The translations under genes and the position numbers were made by a program. Under the pieces are notes generated by a model, which was given only the letters and a program-made list of their open reading frames with translations, made no database searches and was not told the origin of the DNA. From NCBI RefSeq assembly GCF_002294985.1, contig NZ_NSGE01000004.1, forward strand, positions 496,001-560,000: DNA of 64,000 nucleotides, read 5' to 3'. Shown here piece after piece: positions 20,439-27,610 of this stretch (the first letter of the stretch is position 1; every line of letters begins with the position of its first letter). This DNA is from Mesorhizobium sp. WSM3862. Its GTDB lineage: Bacteria > Pseudomonadota > Alphaproteobacteria > Rhizobiales > Rhizobiaceae.

Positions 20439-20539
20439 CCGCCAAATGTTCCGGGATCGAGACGTTCCCGACAATCTGTTGGGCCGAACGGTCCGTTCGT
20501 CAAGCGCCGGCGCCTTCGCCGCGACCGCCCGCACTGTCG

Positions 20540-21469
20540 TCAGACATTCTTGATCGACTTCCAGTGACTTAGCCGTTCTGCGATCAACTCCACGCGCCGC
20601 TGATTGTCGTTCCCGTCCAGGATGGTTAAGTCCTGCGGATCGGCGCGCAGATAGACGCCGGACGTTCGTGCATTCACCTCCGGATTCGTGTCCGAACGTG
20701 TCGTAAAATATCCGGACGCGCGCTCGGCGGATTCCAGCCGGATTTCGCCTGTCCCGTGCAGCTGCGGCGCGTTGGCGTCCAACGGCCGTTCCCCGTTCCA
20801 GTAGTAGAAGATGCCCGAAGACTCTCCTTTCTCCTTCGACGCCTCGCTCCAGTATCTGGCTGACAGGCTGCCATTCTCCTGCCATGAGCGGCCGTTCAGT
20901 TCCAGCGCGCCGTTGCGGTCCCGCGAGATCCTGAGCAGACTGACCGCGGAAGGCTCCCTTGCTGTGCGCTCTGACAGGGAGAACTGCCACCAAAACCCCT
21001 CTATGCGGGCGACTCGCCCCTCATTTTCGATGGCATTTCGCAGTTTTTGATTGATCGCTCTGGTCTCCGCGGCGGTCGCTGCCTCGCCGTAGCGTACCGA
21101 CGTCAGGCCGAGCAGATCGCTGGGAAGCTTGGCACCATTCGCATGCAGGATGAACGTCCGGCGCATGCCGAGAACCCCGCCGAACAGGCCGGCCTCGAAA
21201 ACCACATTGTCTCGCGGGGAAGCCTGGGCGGGAACAGTGGTGGTCGATTCCGGCTGGCTCGCGCTCGTCCAGTCGTCCTGGGCGAACACGAAAGCGGCGA
21301 AGTCGACCTCGCGCGTCAGCTCGAGGAGACGCCCCAGTGTTGTCGTCCCGGGATTGAAGGATGTCGTCCAGGGTTCGACATTGGCAATATCTTCAAGGCC
21401 ACGCTGCAGCGCCTGCAGCAGTTTCTTCTGTTTTCCTGACGAGCCCAGGAAGATTCGCGGCTTGGCCAT
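20540..21469 (-). CDS. TIR-like (PF10137 type) effector-like protein with C-terminal beta-rich domain
   Basis: 309 residues. The first 150 match the predicted nucleotide-binding TIR-like domain found in CBASS and Pycsar effectors: KPRIFLGSSGKQKKLLQALQ, VDFAAFVFAQDDW and RDNVVFEAGLFGGVLGMRR, where Glu92 is the likely catalytic residue for NAD+ cleavage. The rest (about 155-309) is beta-rich, with GFWWQFSL, LLRISRDRNGALELNGRSW, GIFYYWNGERPLD and SGVYLRADPQDLTILDGNDN, possibly a ligand-sensing barrel. No cyclase gene is nearby. First gene of the operon that continues with Prim-Pol and two fused glycosyltransferases. Antiphage or stress function is an inference from the family. Confidence 0.72.
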   Translation of the reverse strand: MAKPRIFLGSSGKQKKLLQALQRGLEDIANVEPWTTSFNPGTTTLGRLLELTREVDFAAFVFAQDDWTSASQPESTTTVPAQASPRDNVVFEAGLFGGVLGMRRTFILHANGAKLPSDLLGLTSVRYGEAATAAETRAINQKLRNAIENEGRVARIEGFWWQFSLSERTAREPSAVSLLRISRDRNGALELNGRSWQENGSLSARYWSEASKEKGESSGIFYYWNGERPLDANAPQLHGTGEIRLESAERASGYFTTRSDTNPEVNARTSGVYLRADPQDLTILDGNDNQRRVELIAERLSHWKSIKNV

Positions 21470-21540
21470 TCGTTTCTCTCCAGCGCAATAAGAGTCCTCA
21501 CAGCGTAGGCGGTTGTCCTATCTCATTGCAACGACCGCGT

Positions 21541-21630
21541 TACCATGGCACGGCTGCCGCCACACCTCCGGCGCGGTGCTGGAAGAACTGCAGGAACAGC
21601 TCGCGCTCGGTGGTGATGTCGAGCTTTCGC
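21541..21630 (-). pseudogene. Possible 3' remnant of a LuxR/NarL-type regulator
   Basis: The minus strand reads RKLDITTERELFLQFFQHRA, then GGVAAAVPW and a stop, resembling the end of a LuxR-type helix-turn-helix domain (recognition helix to C-terminus). Upstream in the same frame only MVQSMTTGRW precedes it before the pattern breaks, so the DNA-binding helices and sensor part are gone. Identification rests on pattern memory and is tentative. Confidence 0.4.
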
Positions 21631-21941
21631 CACCTCCCGGTCGTCATCGACTGCACCATGATCAAGACAACACTTCAAGATTGCAAAGTCGGCGACGACG
21701 CCGAAGAACAAAGGCCAACGCTCCTCCGCTCGGAAGAACGCGGCGGACGCCTGGGCAGATTGCTCGGGGACCTGTTCTCGCATGAGCCGATAATCGAAAT
21801 CGATTTTCGGGAAGGATCATCCGCCAACGAGCAACAGGCCGCCCCATTCCGGCCTTTTCGCTGTGCAATATGCCTGTGATAACGCCTCTTTGCCCGTGGC
21901 AACATTTCCGGTTGAGCGACCGGCGATAGGGCGATAGATTA

Positions 21942-21956
21942 TGCTGCAGTGCACAA
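21942..21956. promoter_or_regulatory. TGC-rich palindrome upstream of the polymerase gene
   Basis: TGCTGCAGTGCACAA contains CTGC-N3-GCAC. It lies about 145 bases before the ExoQ-like gene at 22100 and belongs to a set of similar sites upstream of several genes in this window, resembling the CTGC-N3/4-GCAG sites of PhaR/AniA regulators. Confidence 0.5.
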
Positions 21957-22099
21957 TGAACCCGGTAGGGCCGAACATCGGCTCGTGCCGGCGACCAGAC
22001 ACTGAACCGCGCTAACTGTTGTTTACGCAATTCCCGACGAAAGACAGTCACACACTTTTCCTGGAATTGCTCCAAGGCTGAACGGACGAAAAATCCGGC

Positions 22100-23383
22100 A
22101 TGAAGATTCCAAAATCCATTCTGCTCGATCCGGAGGCAAACAAGGCCTATGGCGCCTTTGCCGTCGCGGTTTCCGTTCTTGCCTTTGCCTATTCCAGCAA
22201 TTTCGGTCAGGTCCTGATCCTCGCCTATTACGCGGTCTGGCTGCCGCTGTTCTTCGTCGACTACCGGCGTTTCACCTGGAAGCTCTCGAACGCTTGGCTG
22301 CCGATACTCTTTGCGACCTATGTCTGCCTGTCGGTCTTCTGGTCGCAGGCCGCCGGCATCAGCGCGCGTGCGGCGGTGCAATATTCCTCGCATATCGTCT
22401 GTGCCTATATCGCGGCCCGCACCATCAGCGTGCGGACGCTGGTGCTGGGATCGCTGATCGGTATATTCGTCGTCCTGCTCTACTCGCTGAAAGTCAACGC
22501 TTACGCGCTGGACATAATGGACGGCACCTTCAATTTCGTCGGCGCCTTCGCCTCCAAGAACCAGGTCGGGTTCTTCTCGTCGTTCGGCATCTTTTTGTCT
22601 TTCGTCTTCCTGATGTTTTACCGGCGCAACTGGCTGAGCTTCTTTTGGACCGCGCCGATCATCCTGATGTCGGCATACATGCTGGCGATCTCCCACTCGG
22701 CGACATCCGTCGCCTCGCTGCCGGCGGTGCTTGGCATCGTCATCTTGCTCACCATGAGCAGGGTGCTGTCGCGGCGCTACCGCCGCGTGCTGTTCGTGGT
22801 CGGCGGCGGCGCGTTGGTAGCCGGCGTGGTGGCCGCGCTGAACCTCGGCCTGCTGGACGTCGTGCTCGGCATCTTCGGCAAGGATTCGACGCTGACCGGC
22901 CGCACCTATCTCTGGCAGCAGGGCTGGGAGGCGGCGCAGCTGCACCCGCTGCTCGGCTACGGCTATGCCGCCTACTGGGTGCAAGGGTTCGCAGATCCGG
23001 AACGGTTGTGGGCGGAGTTCTACATCACGACCCGCACCGGCTTCCATTTCCACAACACCTATATCGAGACCCTGGTCGAGATCGGCTTCGTCGGCGTCAC
23101 CATGCTGGCGCTGATCATCCTGCGCGCCTTCTACGGCCATATCTCGAAGGTGGTGTTCGGGGTCTGGAGCGCCGATTCGGTGGTGCTCGCCGGCGCCGTC
23201 GGGCTGATGCTGATCCGCTCCTTCTTCGAGGTCGAGATCCTCGGCCCTTATTTCATGGCCTCCTTCATCGTCTATTATGGCCTGTTCAAGCTGAACCCGC
23301 TGCCGGTTGCCCGGCGACGGCGGGTTGCCATTCCTGTCCAGGATGAAAAGCCGGCCAACGGCCACATGCCGGCGCCGGTCTGA
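22100..23383 (+). CDS. EPS polymerase, O-antigen ligase/Wzy family (ExoQ-like)
   Basis: 427 residues, about 10-12 membrane segments, close to the size of ExoQ. The large periplasmic loop and Wzy_C motif are visible: STLTGRTYLWQQGWEAAQLH, PLLGYGYAAYW, and TGFHFHNTYIETLVEIGFVG. These enzymes join repeat units on undecaprenyl diphosphate at the outer face of the inner membrane. The ATG at 22100 is preceded by AACGGACGAAAAATCCGGC, a weak ribosome-binding site. It is the only plus-strand gene here; the partner genes exoF and exoY lie in the convergent minus-strand group beyond a palindromic repeat. Confidence 0.85.
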   Translation: MKIPKSILLDPEANKAYGAFAVAVSVLAFAYSSNFGQVLILAYYAVWLPLFFVDYRRFTWKLSNAWLPILFATYVCLSVFWSQAAGISARAAVQYSSHIVCAYIAARTISVRTLVLGSLIGIFVVLLYSLKVNAYALDIMDGTFNFVGAFASKNQVGFFSSFGIFLSFVFLMFYRRNWLSFFWTAPIILMSAYMLAISHSATSVASLPAVLGIVILLTMSRVLSRRYRRVLFVVGGGALVAGVVAALNLGLLDVVLGIFGKDSTLTGRTYLWQQGWEAAQLHPLLGYGYAAYWVQGFADPERLWAEFYITTRTGFHFHNTYIETLVEIGFVGVTMLALIILRAFYGHISKVVFGVWSADSVVLAGAVGLMLIRSFFEVEILGPYFMASFIVYYGLFKLNPLPVARRRRVAIPVQDEKPANGHMPAPV

Positions 23384-23397
23384 TCGCGGTTTTCGCC

Positions 23398-23440
23398 TAG
23401 TCCCCCGAAAGCGAGAACCGGTTTCGGGTCAAGGACATGC
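23398..23440. repeat. Dispersed intergenic palindrome, copy 2
   Basis: TAGTCCCCCGAAAGCGAGAA followed by CCGGTTTCGGGTCAAGGACA and TGC. Inner arms CCCGAAA/TTTCGGG. Placed between two convergent genes just after the polymerase stop. It shares its layout (CCC-A-rich arm, CGGTTTTGGG-like arm, outer ATG/CAT edges) with copies at 9760, 37663, 42287 and 53693. Confidence 0.65.
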
Positions 23441-23495
23441 GTAAGACCAAAAGCCTAAAAGAGCACGGAGCAAATCTGAAGGATTGCGACGCGCT

Positions 23496-24590
23496 TTAGG
23501 CCACGGCTCGCGAGCGCTGCATTTGCCGTTGCAGGAAGCGGCGCACCGGCTCGTCATAGATGCGGGTGGCAATGTCGGCAATGACGATGACCGCAGCGGC
23601 CATCACGATTCCGAACCAGGGATGATGCGCGAACGGATCGACCGACGCGGCCTTGCCGGCCCCCGCGATGATCATCAGCATCGGCGTATGGATGATGTAG
23701 ATCGGGTAGGAGACCCGCCCCAGCCAGCCATAGAAGCTAGCCAGTCGCGGCGCCGTCGGTGCCACCGCGCCGGTCACCACCATCAGCGGGAACACGACGG
23801 CGATAGAGGCGAGGTCGTAGGCGACACGCCCGGCAGCACCCGCAGGCGCGATGGCGAAGACGATCAGCGTAAGCAGGATCGCGGCCTCGACCCACCAGCC
23901 GCGCCGCAGAAAGCCGAGGCTGTCCTGGTAGCGCGCCATCGACCGGCAGAGCAGCACGCCGAGGAAGAAGGAGAACGACACGCGCGGGAGCCCGCTAATG
24001 ATGGTCTTGCCGGTCATGCCGAAATCGAGCGTGCCGGCAAGTGCCGAGGCGACGATCAGCAGCACCAGGCTGACGGCTACCAGCACCGTCAGCACACGTT
24101 TCGACAGCAGGAAGAAGACGGCGGCATAGGCGATGTTGACGATCAGCTCGAAGAACAGCGACCACGAAGCGGGATTGAGCGGAAAGATCGTATGGTAGGC
24201 ATCGCCGACCAGCGGAATGAAGAGCATGCCTGTCGTGAGCTGCGTGCCGATCTCCGACAACGGCATGTATTCCGTCGCAATCAGCCTGTTCTTGACCAGC
24301 AGATAGAAGCAGCCGAGCAACGTGCCGGCGAGGTAGAGCGGGTAGAGGCGTATCAAGCGGATGGCCAGGAAGGTGCCGAAGCCCATGCCGTTCTCGATCT
24401 TGCGGTCGTAAGCGTGGGCGATGACGAAGCCGCTGAGCAGGAAGAACAGGTCTACCGCAAGATAGCTCGACGGCAGCACTTTGCCGTCGGCCAGAAAGGG
24501 CGAGAAGTGATAGAGCATCACGCTGATCGCCGCCACGCCGCGGATGGCGTCGAGGTTGAGGTAGACGTGACGCGGAGCGGCAGGCTGCAT
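23496..24590 (-). CDS. Acyltransferase 3 family membrane protein (EPS decoration, ExoZ/ExoH class)
   Basis: 364 residues with about ten membrane helices. The family N-terminus YLNLDAIRGVAAISVMLYHF carries the R-x10-H pair (Arg18, His28 region) needed for acyl transfer, and FLLSGFVIAHAYDRKI follows. Such proteins transfer acetyl or succinyl groups to lipid-linked EPS units or lipopolysaccharide. It follows the ExoF-like gene by 106 bases on the same strand, so it is probably part of the exoY-exoF transcript, an arrangement similar to the exoZ-exoQ-exoF-exoY end of the S. meliloti cluster. Which acyl group is unknown. Confidence 0.85.
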   Translation of the reverse strand: MQPAAPRHVYLNLDAIRGVAAISVMLYHFSPFLADGKVLPSSYLAVDLFFLLSGFVIAHAYDRKIENGMGFGTFLAIRLIRLYPLYLAGTLLGCFYLLVKNRLIATEYMPLSEIGTQLTTGMLFIPLVGDAYHTIFPLNPASWSLFFELIVNIAYAAVFFLLSKRVLTVLVAVSLVLLIVASALAGTLDFGMTGKTIISGLPRVSFSFFLGVLLCRSMARYQDSLGFLRRGWWVEAAILLTLIVFAIAPAGAAGRVAYDLASIAVVFPLMVVTGAVAPTAPRLASFYGWLGRVSYPIYIIHTPMLMIIAGAGKAASVDPFAHHPWFGIVMAAAVIVIADIATRIYDEPVRRFLQRQMQRSRAVA

Positions 24591-24696
24591 TCTATGCCTT
24601 CAAGCGGTCCAAACAGATTGCTCGCCCGCACCTTGGCGCGAACGAGCCTGACTTGTTCCTCCCGCGGACCGCGCTGAGCGAGGCCCGGGCGCCCGG

Positions 24697-25971
24697 CTAC
24701 TGGCTGGCCATGGGTGGGCCGCCGGCACTCGGCGCCAGCTTCACCTTGATGACGTCGCCCGGCAGCACCGGCGTGTCTTCCTTGGCGTCGATCTCGCTGG
24801 TCTTGCCGTCGGCAACACGCACCAGCGAATACAGCAGGGCCGGTTCCTGGCCGCCTGTTATGGCAGCCGCCATTGCGGGATCCGAGGCCGCGGCGATCAG
24901 GCCCTTCTGCATGGCAGTCCTCAGCGTCGCCTCGTTCAGGTCGGCCTCGGCCTGCTGCCGGCTCGCGGCCAGGTTGGAATTGAGCGTGTTGCGGGCATCG
25001 ATGGCGTCCTGATCAGCTTTGCTGATCGACTGCTTGGCGGTGAGGATGGCCGTCTCATAATCCAGGATCTTGCCCTGCAGGTCCGCCACCGACTGTTTCG
25101 AATCGAGCAGTCGCGCATTGGCGACAAGGCCCTTCTGGGCCAGCGGACCGATGCTGGTGAGCTGCTGCTGCGCCAGATCCACTTGCTGCTGCTGATTGGC
25201 GATTTTCTTCTGCAGCGATTCAATCTCGCCTTCGAGCACGCCTTTCAGGTCATCGAGCGCGTCCAGCTTCAGCTTCAGCGCCTTCTGGTCGGCCGTGAGG
25301 ATCTGCATCTCGTCGGCAACGATGGCCTGCGTTCTCGGGTCGTCCGCAGCCTCCTTCGGAATCTCGAAGCTCGTCTTGCCGGCAAGGTCTGCGTCGATGC
25401 GGGCACGCTTTATGATCAGCCGCAGCCGCTGGTCGTCATAGATATCGAAACTGCCCTTGGCGGTGACCAGGTCCTTGCCGAGCTGAGGGCCGTAATCGGC
25501 GTTGCGCCGGATGCCGCCGGCGATGCTCACCGCCTTCAGTACCGTAAGGTCCGGCACGTAGGGGAACTGGCCAGGGTTCTGCACTTCGCCCGAAATGTAG
25601 AATGGCCGGAACTGCGCCATCTCGACCGAGGCTTCAGGCTTGTCGGGCAGTGCCAGCTTGCGCTGCAGCGCGAGACCGATCGCGGCAGCGATCTCCGAGG
25701 TCGTCTTGCCGGCCGCCTGCATCTCGCCCACGAACGGTACCGAGAGCGTGCCGGCGGGGCCGACCGAATAGTCGCCGTTGATGGATGACCAGTCGCGGAA
25801 CGTGCCGTCGACCGTCTGCCACTCGGCAATGCGGATGTTGAGCTTGTCCTGCGGCCCGAGACGATAGTCTCCAGCCACCGCCATGGTGGGAATCGCAAGA
25901 GACAGGGCAAGCGCCACGGCCGCAAATCGGCTGGGCGCCTTGGAAAGGAATCCGAGGGGGTGGTTTTTCAA
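24697..25971 (-). CDS. exoF: Polysaccharide export protein of the OPX/Wza class, ExoF-like
   Basis: 424 residues, near the usual 421 of ExoF. A long signal peptide (MKNHPLGFLSKAPSRFAAVA and onward to about residue 33, cleavage after AVA) precedes the polysaccharide export domain GDYRLGPQDKLNIRIAEW. A SLBB-like part contains FYISGEVQNPGQFPYVPDLT and VLKAVSIAGGIRRNADYG. A long helical coiled-coil stretch (about 200-360, with IANQQQQVDLAQQQL) follows, and VLPGDVIKVKL is near the end. It acts in the periplasm or outer membrane in export. It lies 88 bases after exoY on the same strand. Confidence 0.88.
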   Translation of the reverse strand: MKNHPLGFLSKAPSRFAAVALALSLAIPTMAVAGDYRLGPQDKLNIRIAEWQTVDGTFRDWSSINGDYSVGPAGTLSVPFVGEMQAAGKTTSEIAAAIGLALQRKLALPDKPEASVEMAQFRPFYISGEVQNPGQFPYVPDLTVLKAVSIAGGIRRNADYGPQLGKDLVTAKGSFDIYDDQRLRLIIKRARIDADLAGKTSFEIPKEAADDPRTQAIVADEMQILTADQKALKLKLDALDDLKGVLEGEIESLQKKIANQQQQVDLAQQQLTSIGPLAQKGLVANARLLDSKQSVADLQGKILDYETAILTAKQSISKADQDAIDARNTLNSNLAASRQQAEADLNEATLRTAMQKGLIAAASDPAMAAAITGGQEPALLYSLVRVADGKTSEIDAKEDTPVLPGDVIKVKLAPSAGGPPMASQ

Positions 25972-26059
25972 TGAACGTTTCCGATCCGCGTTAGCCCCAT
26001 CCGCCCGATGAGATTACTGCCGGACGCCTGTCCCGAGATTGGCGGGACAGGCCTGGCGG

Positions 26060-26737
26060 TCAATAGCTGCCGCGCGCCATCCACACGGCAGGCACGGTTT
26101 TGACGATGATGCGAATGTCCTCGACCATCGACCAGTTCTCGACATAGTGGCGATCGAAGGCGACGCGCGTGTCGTAGGACACGTCGTTGCGCCCGCTCAC
26201 CTGCCACAGCCCGGTGAGGCCCGGGCGCGACTTCAGATAATAGACTGCGGCGCTGCCGTAGATCTCGAGCTCGTCGCGTACGACAGGGCGGGGCCCGACC
26301 AGGCTCATGTCGCCCTGCAGGATGTTGATGATTTGCGGCAGCTCGTCGAGGCTGAGCTTCCGCAGCACCGCGCCGACACGCGTCACGCGCGGATCGTCCT
26401 TCAGCTTGCGCGTCGCCGCCCATTCGGCGGCGGCATCCGGACTCGCGGCCAGGTGCGCGGCGAGCACCTTCTCGCCATCCTGCACCATGGTGCGGAATTT
26501 GAGGCAGGCAAAAATCCTTCCGCCGCGACCGATCCGCTTGTGGCCGTAGAAGATCGGGCCGCGGTCGGAAAGCTTGACCAGCAGGGCGACCATCAGGAAG
26601 AGCGGGCTGAGCAGGACCAGACCCGCCAGGGAACCGACGATATCGAAACTGCGTTTGAGCAGACCGCCGATGGGGGGTGGAAAATCAATGCCAGCCTGCG
26701 AAAAACCCGCATTAGCCGGCTTGGCGACGTCCCTCAT
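26060..26737 (-). CDS. exoY: Undecaprenyl-phosphate galactose/glucose phosphotransferase, ExoY-like
   Basis: Starts EPS repeat-unit synthesis by moving a hexose-1-phosphate to undecaprenyl phosphate. 225 residues, the size of ExoY. One membrane segment (SFDIVGSLAGLVLLSPLFLM) is followed by the cytoplasmic sugar-transferase domain: KFRTMVQDGEKVL, LDELPQIINILQGDMSLVGP and RP, and LTGLWQVSGRND. The ATG at 26737 has GGAGC eight bases upstream; the longer frame to 26959 crosses AT-rich promoter DNA. It heads the exoY-exoF-acyltransferase group; a TGC-rich palindrome lies about 50 bases upstream. Confidence 0.93.
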   Translation of the reverse strand: MRDVAKPANAGFSQAGIDFPPPIGGLLKRSFDIVGSLAGLVLLSPLFLMVALLVKLSDRGPIFYGHKRIGRGGRIFACLKFRTMVQDGEKVLAAHLAASPDAAAEWAATRKLKDDPRVTRVGAVLRKLSLDELPQIINILQGDMSLVGPRPVVRDELEIYGSAAVYYLKSRPGLTGLWQVSGRNDVSYDTRVAFDRHYVENWSMVEDIRIIVKTVPAVWMARGSY

Positions 26738-27343
26738 GCAAAAGCTCCATACGTTGAACGGATGGTTTATGGCACGATACCAAAAAAATGCTGCAGCGCA
26801 ACACACAATTTCCCATTCGCGTGAAATGTTCGCGTCATGAATTGACCAAATAATAAACCTGCCGTGCCCAAATTTTGGCCTTTGTGGCATGTTTATGACA
26901 AGGTGAGAGGTTTTTTGGGAAATGTAGTACAGCTTTCGGGCTGATTTTGGGCGATGCATTCTTTGCTGCAGACGAACGGCGGTTGCAGGTCGTAAGAATC
27001 ACTCGTTCAGGTAAGTTCATCGCATTAAATACTGGTTAATGTTTCGGATTCTACTGTCGAGGATTTCGCTATAGTGAATAGGTGGCGATGCAGGGGTGTG
27101 CGCCGCAGCATGGCAGAGTCGATGCCGCGAAACCCTTGGCTTCATGTGCATTTGGCCTTGCCGCAAAGGTCTCGCCTTAATAGAGTGGCAAACTGTTGCT
27201 GTCATAGTCTGGATGGGTCGGAAAGGTCGGAAGCAACCGGCCTGATTGGGCAGCCAGAAATAGCTCTCTGGCGAAACGGGGAGTTACGCGGGTGGGTAAG
27301 CCACAGCCTTTGCATGCGCGTGCCGGTTGACGGGCCGACGAGC
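26738..27343. promoter_or_regulatory. 606-base divergent control region between exoY and the exoX-like gene
   Basis: Noticeably AT-richer than the flanking genes and without a supportable gene. It carries a TGC-rich site TGCTGCAGCGCAACA at 26789-26803 close to exoY, and TGCCCAAATTTTGG at 26865-26878, which recurs exactly upstream of the ExoP-like gene (50245-50258). A TATAGT-like box is at about 27070-27075 toward the exoX-like gene. Actual promoters cannot be assigned with certainty. Confidence 0.5.
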
Positions 27344-27610
27344 ATGTCTTTGCCAAAGTTCATCGTCGGGATGATATTCACGCTCGCTGTTGTAGTCGGC
27401 TGGTCCTGGCTCGACGGCGAATCGCTTGGCACCATCATCATGCGCGCCGTGATTTGCGCTGTCGTCATTCAGGTGGGGTACTTCGTTCTGGTGTTCGCCA
27501 CGATCGCAAGGAGCGGGCCGATACCCGCCGACAAGGCGCGGCAGGCCGACCGCGGCATCAAGGTGCCCGATGGCGAAAAGCTAACCGCCCGGCGCGGCAG
27601 CCTCCGCTGA
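27344..27610 (+). CDS. Exopolysaccharide production repressor, ExoX/SyrA-like
   Basis: 88 residues. Two membrane segments, SLPKFIVGMIFTLAVVVGWS and IIMRAVICAVVIQVGYFVLV, with a short WLDGESLGTI loop and a basic cytoplasmic tail, fit the small inner-membrane ExoX/SyrA family. ExoX in Sinorhizobium lowers succinoglycan production, apparently by opposing ExoY. Placement opposite exoY supports the same role. The ATG at 27344 is chosen because the family begins there; the frame is open back to 27074 without likely coding. Its last 30 bases overlap the convergent lasso exporter gene. Confidence 0.8.
   Translation: MSLPKFIVGMIFTLAVVVGWSWLDGESLGTIIMRAVICAVVIQVGYFVLVFATIARSGPIPADKARQADRGIKVPDGEKLTARRGSLR

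Larger units (their letters stand above)
21470..22099. other. 630-base divergent intergenic region
   Basis: Lies between the TIR operon (minus) and the polymerase gene (plus). It contains a probable LuxR-type gene remnant (21541-21630), a palindromic segment around 21785-21825 (ATAATCGAAATCGATTTTCG and GGGAAGGATCATCC, similar to common rhizobial intergenic repeats) and a TGC-rich palindrome at 21942-21956. No other gene is supported. Confidence 0.6.

Noticed and set aside
21662..23365. 567-codon minus-strand frame opposite the polymerase gene
   Set aside because: Its translation is rich in Arg, Gln, Asp and His without any domain, while the plus strand encodes a clear Wzy-type membrane protein.
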